Notes: generated by a model not told the origin, from the letters alone. A stretch of DNA of 64,000 bases from Pseudomonas lini (GCF_030812475.1 NZ_JAUSSR010000008.1:62001-126000), one strand, 5' to 3'; shown: positions 16,443 through 25,211, counted from the stretch's first letter. Made by a program: numbers and translations.

Positions 16443-17982
16443 CTTGGAACTCCTCCTCCAAAACTAGTCCCATGACTTCAGCCAAAAGCTTCTTTTGAGC
16501 TATCACCTCATCACCCGCGCCGAGCGCTTTCATTAACTCATCTAACTCGCGCATTGCTTCTGTGAGCTCAGCCATGGCCTCACCCGCGAGTACTTCGGGA
16601 GGTGGAAGATCATCGCCGTTGACGGCATCAGTATTCTTCAGCCAGCTTATATCTAGAGAGTCCGCTCTCTCACGAATGAATTCGCGCGTAAATACACGAA
16701 AGCGGCTCATCTCTCCAATTCCTTCGATATTCTCGGCGCGCGGACTTTCGCCATCGCGGTCAACGCCGAATGCGTCTTCAAAGGGTTTGAGATAAGCTGA
16801 GCCGAATGGATTGCGTTTACCAAACCGAGGCATATTGCTTCGAAGATCGTATACCCATACCCGAGTCGTACATCCTTGCTCTTGATTAATGTTTTTGGGG
16901 CTGCCTTTTTGAAAGAACAGCACATTTGTTTTCACGCCCTGGGCATAAAAAATCCCGGTTGGTAGTCGAAGAATAGTATGAAGATTGCATTTTTCCATTA
17001 GGTCTCGACGAACATCTGCACCAACACCAGCTTCAAAAAGAACATTATCTGGCAATATAACTGCTGCACGACCACCCGGTTTTAGTCCGCGATAGATATG
17101 TTGTAAAAAAGACAGCTGCTTATTGCTGGTGTAGTAGTCAAGGTCTTTCCGGGTTGGACCACCCCCACCTTTGGCGCTACCGAAGGGTGGATTGGAGAGA
17201 ATAATATCTACCTTTGGTAGTTCTTCTCCAGTGTGGCCTAGGGCATTTCCTAAGTTAATAATACCTTCATGGTTACCTTCGATTCCATGCAATAAAGCAT
17301 TCATCAATGCTAGACGGCGAGTGCCAGGGACTAGTTCGACACCAATGTACGCTTGCGTACGCTGAAAGTCTCGGGCTCTTTCATCTAGACTTTTAAGGTC
17401 GTTAGTTATGGTTTTTATATAAGCATCCGCGGCTATTAGAAAGCCCGCAGTCCCTGCCGCAGGATCTTGAATTGTCTCTCCAGGCTTTGGCTTCACACAT
17501 CGTATAATGCTGTCAATTAGTGGGCGAGGTGTAAAATATTGCCCAGCACCCGATTTAGTCTCGCTAGCATTCTTTTCTAGCAGGCCTTCGTACAGATCTC
17601 CCAAGCCATCTTCGCGGATGCTAAACCAATCAATGCTGTCGAGTGTTTTGATAAGCTGTTCGAGGTGCCGTGGTTCTTTGAGGCGAGTTTGAACTTCGGC
17701 ATAAATTGCGGAAATTCGTGTGTCGCTGTTTGTTCCTAGACTGCAAAGTGTCTGCTGGTAATGTTCCAGTAGTTTGGTCCCTGTTTTTTGGGCTAGGTCT
17801 GGCCAGCGTGCGCCGTTGGGTAGCTTATGACCGAAATCGTCCCTGTTCTGTACCTGCTCGTATTCCATTTTGATAAAAAGAAGCAGCACTAGCTCCGTGA
17901 CGTAATCGCTATAATTGATTCCGTCGTCACGAAGGATGTCGCATAGGCTCCAGAGTTTTTGCACTATGTCGCTGTTGGTCAT
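16435..17982 (-). CDS. hsdM: Type I restriction-modification methyltransferase subunit HsdM (N6-adenine)
   Basis: 515 aa. N-terminal HsdM helical domain (QKLWSLCDILRDDGINYSDY), SAM motif I DPAAGTAGF at 173-181 and catalytic motif IV NPPF at 264-267. It methylates adenine N6 at the site chosen by HsdS. The start at 17982 (MTNSDIVQKLW) is the family start; an upstream in-frame ATG at 18150 adds 56 unsupported residues. It heads the operon. No hsdR is found on either side, so restriction, if any, would come from the ATPase-HNH genes or an hsdR elsewhere. Confidence 0.93.
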   Translation of the reverse strand: MTNSDIVQKLWSLCDILRDDGINYSDYVTELVLLLFIKMEYEQVQNRDDFGHKLPNGARWPDLAQKTGTKLLEHYQQTLCSLGTNSDTRISAIYAEVQTRLKEPRHLEQLIKTLDSIDWFSIREDGLGDLYEGLLEKNASETKSGAGQYFTPRPLIDSIIRCVKPKPGETIQDPAAGTAGFLIAADAYIKTITNDLKSLDERARDFQRTQAYIGVELVPGTRRLALMNALLHGIEGNHEGIINLGNALGHTGEELPKVDIILSNPPFGSAKGGGGPTRKDLDYYTSNKQLSFLQHIYRGLKPGGRAAVILPDNVLFEAGVGADVRRDLMEKCNLHTILRLPTGIFYAQGVKTNVLFFQKGSPKNINQEQGCTTRVWVYDLRSNMPRFGKRNPFGSAYLKPFEDAFGVDRDGESPRAENIEGIGEMSRFRVFTREFIRERADSLDISWLKNTDAVNGDDLPPPEVLAGEAMAELTEAMRELDELMKALGAGDEVIAQKKLLAEVMGLVLEEEFQDE

Positions 17983-18579
17983 GGTTGGCCTGTGTATACG
18001 TTGTGAGTGCGGCATGTACGTTCCGCTGTGTGCTTGGATAGGTCCATGCTCCAGCCTTGCGTTGACTTCAATGTGTTCGTTCACCGGCAGATACGTCTGC
18101 TCCTGCTCATGCCGTAGACATCCTGTACTGAGCGTGACCTTATCCAGCATACGGGTTACCTGAAATGCCTCCGCCAGGACGAAAATGTTGCGATCCCTAG
18201 GCTAGAATTCTCATGTCATGGGTACTGGCTCGTCGTGAGGCCGGATTCATCCGCTACTCTGTGAATTTATTTCCAGCGCAGATTTTACCCTACTGTAGGC
18301 TATAGGTTGTCATTCGACGCTACCTAAGGAGCAAATACGCTCATCGGCCTGAAGGCTGCACCTGTTGATGGTTTTCATATCGGCACCTGTCCTACAGACG
18401 TTGACGTGCGATCGGTTTGTACCGACCCGATGATTTTAAAAGTGCTCATCTCTGCTTTTCTGGGCAGAAAACTGAGCATCCGGGCATACCTAGCCGTCCC
18501 GGCCAAGACATTTTCCATGCGTAGAGGTCACCCAGGCCGTGTTAGACGCAGGTAATGATCCAGGGTGAACCTCATGAAA
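17983..18579. other. Intergenic region upstream of hsdM, no supported gene
   Basis: About 600 bp. An open plus-strand frame without a start codon (about 18330-18550; pieces such as GLKAAPVDGFHIGTCPTDV) may be a gene fragment. No promoter could be identified with confidence, although the hsdM promoter must lie in the 17983-18200 part. Confidence 0.4.
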
Positions 18580-18861
18580 TTATCTTGCCAAGGTGAGAGA
18601 CCAGTTTTTTTTTAGGCGTCTGCAAATTAACTGCGTCGTGAGGAGATAAGAGTAGCGGGTTGCTGGAGCGTGATTTTTTAGATATCGACTCAGGAACCAT
18701 CGAATGTGCTTTAGCTGCCAGCGCCATGGAGTATCGAGTTTCCATCGCTTTTGAATAGCAATGTGCATGATGTGTGCTTGTCTACGGTGGCGCTGTCGGG
18801 TGGCATGGGCGCCGGAGAGCAATCCGTCGAGGAATAGCTCCATATCGAAGGATTTGCTCAC
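18580..18861 (-). CDS. Small recombinase partner, module B
   Basis: 93 aa homologue of the protein at 8507-8782: MSKSFDMELFLDGLLSG, TRQRHRRQAHIMHIAIQ, WQLKHIRWFLSRYLKNH, ATRYSYLLTTQLI. The same ATGA overlap with the recombinase stop is kept (18858-18861). Conservation of both sequence and coupling in two diverged copies supports a real function together with the recombinase. Confidence 0.72.
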   Translation of the reverse strand: MSKSFDMELFLDGLLSGAHATRQRHRRQAHIMHIAIQKRWKLDTPWRWQLKHIRWFLSRYLKNHAPATRYSYLLTTQLICRRLKKNWSLTLAR

Positions 18862-19838
18862 TTTCGACCTCCGATGTAAGCGGATGCAACATCGACTCGG
18901 TTGTGACCAAGCTCGATGCTGAGTTGTTTGCGGGCTGTACGGTCCAGCTGGGGATCTTGTAGGTACCCCTTACCGCCGTTCACCGGGGCAAGGTGCCCGG
19001 TGATCTGCTCATACCGCTCGCAGGCGTAGGCTGCTCGTAGTTCGTGAAATCCCTTGAGGTCAAAGTTGTGCAGGATATCCCGAGTGGGGCGAACGACTTG
19101 CTGCAGGAACTGCAGGTAGCTCTCATCTCGAGAAAGCAAGTTACGGCTGCCGTTGGGGGAGCAGTTTCGGGCAATTTGCAGTGCATTTTTCACCAGTTCG
19201 GTGGCGACTATCCAACGTGGAGCTGATGCGCCAGATCGACCACCTTTGGTGCCGTCTTGAATGTTGATCCTGCCAAGTTGTTTGGCCTCACGATGCAGTC
19301 GTGGCAGGTCAGCCAATATCGCTTCTCGAAGGCGCATTCCGGTTTCACGTGCCAGAAGCATGATGGCGCAGACCCTGTGTTGCTTCTGATCGTTGAGCTC
19401 CTGTGCAATTCGCTCAATTAGCTGTCGATCCTGGCCTTGCGGCGCGATACGGCGAATTGTCGAGCGCTGAAATCCTAACGCCTGGCTCGGGCTCGGGATC
19501 TTCACATACTGATCACCGCGAAGCGCTGCCAACGTCCGGTTGACGCTGGACAATCGGTTTTGCGCGGTGGCGATGCTGAGGGCACCGTGGTCGATTTGCT
19601 CACGCAGGTGCTGGGCGTATTTCAGTAAGGTTTGCCGACCAATCTTCCGTGCATCGTTGTAGCCTGGCCCCTCTTCGGATCGACACCAGCGCACGAACGC
19701 CTGCCAGCGGTCATTGTGGGCTTTGACTGTTGCGAAATGACCACCACCGAACAGATCCTTGAGCGCCTGCGTACCGGCGTAGCTCAGTTGGCGGCCATAG
19801 CCAAAATTGCGACCATTACGCCTGCCGACCAGGGCCAT
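18858..19838 (-). CDS. Tyrosine recombinase, Integrase_1-like, module B
   Basis: 326 aa. Catalytic residues in TGMRLREAI (R), GFHELRAAYACERY (H, R), ELGHNRVDVAS (H) and SAYIGGRK (Y). Start ATG 19838 has AAGGAG 7 bp upstream, matching module A; an upstream frame to 19901 is not needed. It overlaps the end of the 119-aa gene by 23 bp, so it belongs to the operon yfjI-like, 119-aa gene, recombinase, small partner. Confidence 0.88.
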   Translation of the reverse strand: MALVGRRNGRNFGYGRQLSYAGTQALKDLFGGGHFATVKAHNDRWQAFVRWCRSEEGPGYNDARKIGRQTLLKYAQHLREQIDHGALSIATAQNRLSSVNRTLAALRGDQYVKIPSPSQALGFQRSTIRRIAPQGQDRQLIERIAQELNDQKQHRVCAIMLLARETGMRLREAILADLPRLHREAKQLGRINIQDGTKGGRSGASAPRWIVATELVKNALQIARNCSPNGSRNLLSRDESYLQFLQQVVRPTRDILHNFDLKGFHELRAAYACERYEQITGHLAPVNGGKGYLQDPQLDRTARKQLSIELGHNRVDVASAYIGGRK

Positions 19839-20175
19839 CCTGGATCTCCTTTTCATGCTGGCGCAGGTAAGCCAATAGCTCGCGCCAATGGTGACCGACA
19901 AGAGTAAGTTGGCCCCAGTCGCTGGGACGAAAACACAGCCTGTTGTCTATGATGAATAGTTCGGCACCTTCCTGGTGTAGGCGCTCAATCACGTCGCTGA
20001 TGTGGGACCCGTTCCCCTGTTTTTTGGCGACAGCGGCGACAGCGGCGACAAGCCCCGTGGTACCTGGCTTGGAGCGTGGCGACAATGTGGCGACAGTGGT
20101 GGCGACAAGTTGTAAATGTTGAGTGTTTTTCGCTTGGGCGCACCGATTGCGTAGGGCTTCATTGAGTCGAAACAT
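19816..20175 (-). CDS. Hypothetical module B protein with an Ala/Val repeat linker
   Basis: 119 aa, no recognised domain. Residues about 40-52 (LVAAVAAVAKK) are encoded by GGCGAC repeats (20026-20050) that recur inverted at 22306-22380, so the coding sequence doubles as a DNA motif. The C-terminal part (ISDVIERLHQEGAELFIID.. CFRPSDW) may be a small winged helix. ATG 20175 follows GAGG by 6 bp and overlaps the upstream gene by 17 bp. No counterpart in module A. Confidence 0.6.
   Translation of the reverse strand: MFRLNEALRNRCAQAKNTQHLQLVATTVATLSPRSKPGTTGLVAAVAAVAKKQGNGSHISDVIERLHQEGAELFIIDNRLCFRPSDWGQLTLVGHHWRELLAYLRQHEKEIQDGPGRQA
20026..20098 (+). repeat. GGCGAC-repeat block, inverted copy 1
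   Basis: Begins with three GGCGACAGC-type units, continues through AAGCCCCGTGGTACCTGGCTT and two more GGCGACA units. It matches the reverse complement of 22306-22380 over about 70 bp with a handful of differences. Located inside the 119-aa gene. Confidence 0.8.
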
Positions 20176-21562
20176 GGCGCACCTCGAAGGAGTGTCCGTC
20201 TGTGCCCAGCCATTGATGGGTGATCAACTCGACCAGCAGGGCCAACGTGTGATGGCTACTTTTGCGCGCGAAGCGCGGGCCGTTGCGCAACAGATCCCGA
20301 ACCGTGAAACGGCACCACTGTTTTTCCTGCAGCCAACGCAGCAGCCGATCGGCTTCTTCACGCTGGGTGTTGACCGGTTCCTGCTCAGTCAGCCGTTGGA
20401 TCTCGGTCAGGTAGTAATCCATCAGCGAGGAAGCGCGCTGGATGTGGGTGACCTCGATCAGTTCGCGGTCTTCCAGTACCGCAAAGACGCCGGCGATCCG
20501 TAGCAGATTGTCCGCGGCCTTGGAGGCGCTGGGGCGCACGTTGGCTAGTTCGTCGAATTCGCCGAGTTGGGCTTCGATGGTGTCGTGCAGGTTGATCCAG
20601 ATTTGCCGGGCCAGGCTTCTGAGGGGCAGGGCTTTGGGGTGTAACGCGCCATCGCTGCCGATTGCCCAAGGACGTTGCAGCAAGTCGGTGATTCGCTGGG
20701 TGTAGCGTTTGAGGCTGATGTCTTGGGTGAGATCCACCGGCTGATAAAAGCGCTGTCCGGCCAAGCTCTGTGGCCAGGTGATCAGGCAACGGGCGAAGAT
20801 GCCTTGGCCGTTGAGTAGTGGATCCTTGAGCAGTTGTCCCGCCAAATAAGGTTGCAGCATCAAATGCAGGCTCAAGCGCCGGTCATAGGCGCGCAGGCTT
20901 TCTCCGGCCATGGAACGAGAGCGATCGATGGGGTTGCCGTCCCACAGCGAGGACAGGGTGGTCACGGCCTTGAGGCGGTTGTCCCGGCTCATGGTGCTAC
21001 TGCCGAGGAATTGGCCGCCCTCGTCGCTGAACAGCCCCATGCTGGGCAGACCCAAACACAGGCTTTTGGTCAGGGCTTCGATGGTCGGTTCGCAGCTGAT
21101 CAGTCGTGGTGCTACGGGCTCTGACTCTATCTGGATTGGCGTGTCGGTATGGCTATCGATCGTTGCCATCTGCTTCTGAGATCGCACCAGCGTGGCGCGG
21201 TAGCGACTGAGTTTTTCGTGGTAGGCCTGCCACTGCAGGCGTTCCCATTCGCGTGCTGGCTGCAAGGCCAGCTTATCCACCGCCGTCTTGCGATCACCTG
21301 AAGCCGCAACGGTGAGCAGGTACAGCGACAGCGGATAGACCCGGCCATCCAGCTGCACATTGGCATGCCCCTGAGTGGCCAAGGCCGAGGCCGCCAGCAC
21401 CGATTGTGCGGCCATGGCCTGCGGCACACCCATCACATCGGCTATGCGCTCGACGGCCGGTCCCAGCAGATCACCGAGGGCTGCCACCGGATAATTTAAT
21501 GGCGTCGGGTTGGCCTCCAGCAAGGGTTGCGGCGGCAAGCTCCAGGTTGATTGCAGCATCAT
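20159..21562 (-). CDS. YfjI family protein (DUF3987), module B
   Basis: 467 aa. Hydrophobic N-terminal helix region (AMAAQSVLAASALATQGH), a P-loop-like AASGDRKT at 86-93, and EPT.EAL.KSL and FSDEGGQFLG (about residues 190-210), the marks of DUF3987 proteins found in prophages and islands; the fold resembles primase/helicase ATPases. AGGAG lies 4 bp before ATG 21562 and 7 bp before ATG 21559; the second may be the true start. It is the first gene of the module B operon and is directly preceded by the conserved leader block. Confidence 0.82.
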   Translation of the reverse strand: MMLQSTWSLPPQPLLEANPTPLNYPVAALGDLLGPAVERIADVMGVPQAMAAQSVLAASALATQGHANVQLDGRVYPLSLYLLTVAASGDRKTAVDKLALQPAREWERLQWQAYHEKLSRYRATLVRSQKQMATIDSHTDTPIQIESEPVAPRLISCEPTIEALTKSLCLGLPSMGLFSDEGGQFLGSSTMSRDNRLKAVTTLSSLWDGNPIDRSRSMAGESLRAYDRRLSLHLMLQPYLAGQLLKDPLLNGQGIFARCLITWPQSLAGQRFYQPVDLTQDISLKRYTQRITDLLQRPWAIGSDGALHPKALPLRSLARQIWINLHDTIEAQLGEFDELANVRPSASKAADNLLRIAGVFAVLEDRELIEVTHIQRASSLMDYYLTEIQRLTEQEPVNTQREEADRLLRWLQEKQWCRFTVRDLLRNGPRFARKSSHHTLALLVELITHQWLGTDGHSFEVRHVSTQ

Positions 21563-21596
21563 CTGTCTCCTGTTCAGCAGTTGTTTCCCTCACGCT

Positions 21597-22240
21597 CCCG
21601 CCACGGATGTTGAGTGTTATCAGGGATAAAGGCCCCTGCGACCTGTGAGGGTGTTCACTGACGCGGAACGGACGGCTCTGTACGACCAAGAGCGCGGGCA
21701 TTTCCCATCGTCTGGCTTCCTGAACGCATCCGAAGATGCGGGCGGGTGGAGGCTGCACCGGTTGACGAATCCGGCGCCGCGAGATCATGGGCGGGAGGAG
21801 GGCATCATCGTCGCGAGCGGGGCATGCCTGACTGTCAGTCAGGTGCAGCCTGTCCTGGGCTGCGGCACCGTCGCCAGCGTTAATGCGAGATGTGTCGAAT
21901 CGGTTTTGTCACGCCGATTGTCACGCGGTGAAGTGCCGCAAAGCCCGTTCAGACGTGGGCTGCAGCAGTGGTACGAGCGCCCGTCTCTTTCCCGGAGAAA
22001 GAGACGGGCGCAGTCTGGCGCAGCGAGATGAGCCAAGGGAGGAGGTTGCTGCAGGGCGCATGTGAAGAAGCAGGCAGTCTGCGGCACAGACGCACAGGAA
22101 GAGTAGGCATCCGTCACAAGGGTGTTGTGAGCGTGCGAGCCACCGGACGCTGATCGCACTTAGGGTTGAACCACCACTGTGTGGCGTAGCCTCGAAGGTT
22201 CGGGCTACCTGGGCTGGTGCTGTCAACGACAGCGATCCAT
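21597..22240 (-). other. Conserved hairpin-rich leader block, module B
   Basis: Collinear with 9810-10440. It carries the same palindrome CCTGACTG-T-CAGTCAGG (21827-21843) and the same 15-bp hairpin GCGCCCGTCTCTTTC (21977-21991) with GAAAGAGACGGGCGC (21997-22011), loop CCGGA: arms are identical to copy A while the loop differs. Minus-strand frames such as VARTFEATPHSGG and LRPSLSPGKRRAL recur in both copies but without reliable starts. It sits directly upstream of the yfjI-like gene, as expected for a leader RNA. Confidence 0.65.
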
Positions 22241-22305
22241 GCGCCAGTAACTACGCCTGTGAATAAAATCGGTCAAGCCTTTAACCGACACCGGCGACAA
22301 AATGG

Positions 22306-22380
22306 CGACTGTCGCCACAGGTGTCGCCACGCGCAAAGCCAGATACCACGGGGCTTGTCGCCGCTGTCGCCGCTGTCGCC
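22306..22380 (-). repeat. GGCGAC-repeat block, inverted copy 2
   Basis: Reverse complement begins with GGCGACAGCGGCGACAGCGG and continues through AAGCCCCGTGGTATCTGGCTT, pairing with 20026-20098 in inverted orientation about 2.2 kb away. The pair brackets the yfjI-like gene and its leader. The flanking 22381-22641 gap shows only a possible terminator. Confidence 0.8.
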
Positions 22381-22513
22381 AGTATCCTTAACAATTAGCT
22401 GTTCGCCGCTAGGAGAAGTGGAAGGTCAACCCATCGTCGATCTATGAATCCCACGGAGATGCGAGGAATGCATATCGCTTGAATGTCGTGGTGATCTTGA
22501 TATCGCTAGGCTA

Positions 22514-22558
22514 AATCTCCGGCAAGCGGCGTGAGCAAGCTCTCTTGGCCGGAGCTTT
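22514..22558 (+). terminator. Possible terminator
   Basis: CTCCGGC and GCCGGAG pair around a 24-base region that can fold further, followed by CTTTTTGAG. Orientation suits rightward transcription; no rightward gene lies just upstream. Confidence 0.4.
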
Positions 22559-22641
22559 TTGAGTAAAACGCACAGGGCTAGACGTGTCTGGCCCTGTGGC
22601 TCTCATGCTTCAAAGCGGGTGGATGTGGGAGGTGGAGTAGA

Positions 22642-23142
22642 CTACAATTGCACTAGTCGTTGCTGCAAACGTAACAAGAAGCCTGCTTCGAAGGAGTCCT
22701 GGCAATCGCCCGCCCAATGTCTTTTACGGTGGTGGGAAAGGGCCCACCAAAGGGGAAGCGATGATGAATCATCCAGCCATTCTTCTGCACATAGCACGCC
22801 GTCTTCGATCATGGGGGCGTAGTCGGTGCTCCAAGGCGTTCGGATACCAGGTATGCCATCCGCAGCGGGAATCGAGTAGTACTCTTTATATTTTCGTTTT
22901 GCCCGTTCGGGAGGGCGCCCCAATAAGCGTTGGAAGGCCATGTCGTACAGCACTGCCGCATCGTCTAGTAATTCAACCACCAAATCTTGCTGCCCTGCGG
23001 CATGTAAGACCAGGCTCTGAGCCCCGTTCAGGCGAAGGCGGGCAGATCGGCGCAAGGTTACGGCAACTTCTTCTTGACTCAGTGATGAGGTATCGATGGT
23101 TTTAGGTTTGGGTAAGCTGCTCAAGAGGGAATGATCAAGCAT
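22642..23142 (-). CDS. Hypothetical island protein
   Basis: 166 aa from ATG 23142, which follows GGGGAGG by 8 bp; an upstream TTG frame is less likely. Hydrophilic, no signal peptide. Segments LRRSARLRLNGAQSLVLHAAG and DDAAVLYDMAFQRLLGRPPE look helical; the C-terminal part is rich in Trp/His (LPLWWALSHHRKRHWAGD). No family recognised. Divergent from the rightward cluster that holds the protease. Confidence 0.6.
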   Translation of the reverse strand: MLDHSLLSSLPKPKTIDTSSLSQEEVAVTLRRSARLRLNGAQSLVLHAAGQQDLVVELLDDAAVLYDMAFQRLLGRPPERAKRKYKEYYSIPAADGIPGIRTPWSTDYAPMIEDGVLCAEEWLDDSSSLPLWWALSHHRKRHWAGDCQDSFEAGFLLRLQQRLVQL

Positions 23143-23296
23143 GGGGAGGTCCTCCCCGTTGGATTGAGACAATGATTAACAGTCCCTGCAGACATCATTT
23201 TTGATGCGCTTCCTTGAAATCAGCATGCTTCGCATCCATGAATGCTCGGTCTGCTCGAAAGGACTTAGGGTCCTTATCCACCACCGAGGAAATGCA

Positions 23297-23656
23297 ATGA
23301 TCGAACCCTACGAGAAGAGTCGAACACCAGAGCTAAAAAAGTTGCTTAAGCTGTTTTCGGAGCATCAAGTCTCTAACCCAGATGATGATCCAGACCTCTC
23401 CGGCACCTCTTTCAAGAATGCCACCGACCACCGAAGCCAAGAGTTGCTAGAAAAAATCGAAGAAGTCGGCCGAGTCGTTCTGTTCGATCACAATGGAAAT
23501 CAGCAGGGGCAGAGTCGTGCAGCAATTCGCCGCGCTGGATTTCGCGTTGCTGTGGTGGGGGACCCCTACGATGAAAACGAGCGTTACAAGACGACAGTTC
23601 AAATTGAAACCCCACATGGCCATGTGACCATTGACGCATCCCGCATCACCCGCTGA
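23297..23656 (+). CDS. Hypothetical island protein
   Basis: 119 aa from ATG 23297, which has GAGGA 6 bp upstream; upstream in-frame starts lack a site. N-terminal part helical (TPELKKLLKLFSEHQV), C-terminal part beta-rich (GRVVLFDHNGNQ.. HGHVTIDASRITR). No family recognised. It lies 50 bp before the protease gene and probably shares its transcript. Confidence 0.6.
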   Translation: MIEPYEKSRTPELKKLLKLFSEHQVSNPDDDPDLSGTSFKNATDHRSQELLEKIEEVGRVVLFDHNGNQQGQSRAAIRRAGFRVAVVGDPYDENERYKTTVQIETPHGHVTIDASRITR

Positions 23657-23706
23657 CTGCTCAACTTGTAGGTAACCGTCGACTGCCTATTGTTTCAGGA
23701 CCGAGA

Positions 23707-24768
23707 ATGAGGATGGCAAACGTCATGGAAAACCCAGAACCAATTCTAGATGCGGAATTCCCGATGCATGATGATTTGGCGCATGCGTGCAAGCACGTCG
23801 CTACTTTGGGTGTTCACCGCTATAGACCGGACCGTCAGTTTGTGCCGCATCCAGATGAGCCAACCGGTACCGTGACCTTCATAAGGCTGAGAGAAAAAAC
23901 ATATGCGGTTACTGCGGCTCACGTGGTGGAAGAACTAAATAAGTATGCAGTTAAACACGGTATACCGGAGGGGAGCTTCTTCTGTCCTAAAGCCCCCGGT
24001 GTTCAGATTTCTGGTCCTTTTTTGGTGCCCCCGGCTACATACCCTTTTCCTTCTCCGGACCTTGCCCTGCGGCCTATCAATCCAGAGCTACCGGCCTATC
24101 TTGATAAGGTCGCATTCGAGATTAGGCCGGAGGACGAACCAGAGTGGCCGCTTACGCATGGTTTAGCCGTTGGATTCCCTACTCTAGAAAAGCACGACAT
24201 TGATCACCAAAATCATGGAACTCAGGTGAGCATGCGTTGTGTGCATGCGGTTGCAAGGGGGCTCACCAGTCGTGGTGACAGTGACCAAATGCAATTCCAC
24301 AGCTCTCTGGCCTCATTGCCCGATGTTAAAAGTCTAAGCGGTGTAAGCGGGGGCGCGATTTTCTGGAGCAGCGAAGATCGTTATGGTCTAGTTGGTTTCG
24401 TCAAAGAGGCTTTAGATGTGATTCCAAAAGAGGGTGAAGAATCATTCTATAGTGAGCCCAAGGTCCACTTCCTCGGTACCCGAGCTGACTACCAGACATT
24501 ATTGCGATGGGCTGACTATGTAGATGCAAACTGGCAGAAAGAGCGGGACATTATCAACCAGACAATTCGTCTGGAGGAGGAAAGTAAGCGTCCTACCATA
24601 CCTCCTCCGGAAGGGCACAATGTCATCACCGAATACGGTGTCCAAGAGCGAGTTCTCCCGGGGGATCTGCTTTGGCGTCACGAAGAATCCAAATGGGCAG
24701 TCGCCAGCACCTCTGAGGTTGGCAGTTGGCTCGTTGGCTATCACGGTGTAGCTCGTCAATGCTCCTAG
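23707..24768 (+). CDS. Trypsin-like serine protease, cytoplasmic
   Basis: 353 aa. Complete catalytic triad: His72 (AVTAAHVVEE), Asp118 (SPDLALRP) and Ser214 (GVSGGAIF). No signal peptide, so it is likely cytoplasmic, unlike DegP-type enzymes, and no PDZ domain follows; the C-terminal about 100 aa are of unknown fold. ATG 23707 follows AGGA. Cytoplasmic trypsin-like domains occur as effectors in several bacterial defence or abortive-infection systems, and the island context fits, but target and partner are unknown. Confidence 0.82.
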   Translation: MRMANVMENPEPILDAEFPMHDDLAHACKHVATLGVHRYRPDRQFVPHPDEPTGTVTFIRLREKTYAVTAAHVVEELNKYAVKHGIPEGSFFCPKAPGVQISGPFLVPPATYPFPSPDLALRPINPELPAYLDKVAFEIRPEDEPEWPLTHGLAVGFPTLEKHDIDHQNHGTQVSMRCVHAVARGLTSRGDSDQMQFHSSLASLPDVKSLSGVSGGAIFWSSEDRYGLVGFVKEALDVIPKEGEESFYSEPKVHFLGTRADYQTLLRWADYVDANWQKERDIINQTIRLEEESKRPTIPPPEGHNVITEYGVQERVLPGDLLWRHEESKWAVASTSEVGSWLVGYHGVARQCS

Positions 24769-24863
24769 CTTGTATGCTTGCGGCTGCCTATGGCTATCCC
24801 CAAGAGGGGCTAGCCTCTGGGTAAGGTGCTCAGTCGACAATCCGTGCATAAAGTGAGGTTTAC

Positions 24864-25211
24864 ATGAGTTACAAAACTGATGAGGACTCCGAGGAGTTGC
24901 TCGCCCGACGTATCAAGGCGATGCACATAGCTGCAGCTGCTGCTAATGGGACGCCAAGAGATGCGGCGGACTTTAATTACGATCAAACTATGGCGCTCAG
25001 GGAGCACTACAGCGGAGATCCAGGTGTGAACCCGGTCGAGGGTGTCTTCATAAATCCTGAGGGAGAATCTCTTGATCACCCCGAGCCAGGCTCGGCTGCG
25101 GCAGCAATCAAAGCAAACGGAATTCTGAAGGATTTGTTGGGCGACGAATTTTCACCTAAACACCAATGGAATGTAGCCCACTTCGTGAAGCTGGATGCCG
25201 ATAAAAAGTGA
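24864..25211 (+). CDS. Hypothetical island protein
   Basis: 115 aa; GTGAGG 5 bp before ATG 24864. Acidic start (MSYKTDEDSEELLARRIKAM), Ala-rich middle, no recognised domain. Third gene of the rightward group with the protease (95-bp gap) and convergent with integrase 2. Confidence 0.6.
   Translation: MSYKTDEDSEELLARRIKAMHIAAAAANGTPRDAADFNYDQTMALREHYSGDPGVNPVEGVFINPEGESLDHPEPGSAAAAIKANGILKDLLGDEFSPKHQWNVAHFVKLDADKK

Noticed and set aside
22306..22380. CRISPR-like GGCGAC repeats
   Set aside because: Units are too short, have no spacers and are part of an inverted repeat shared with 20026-20098.
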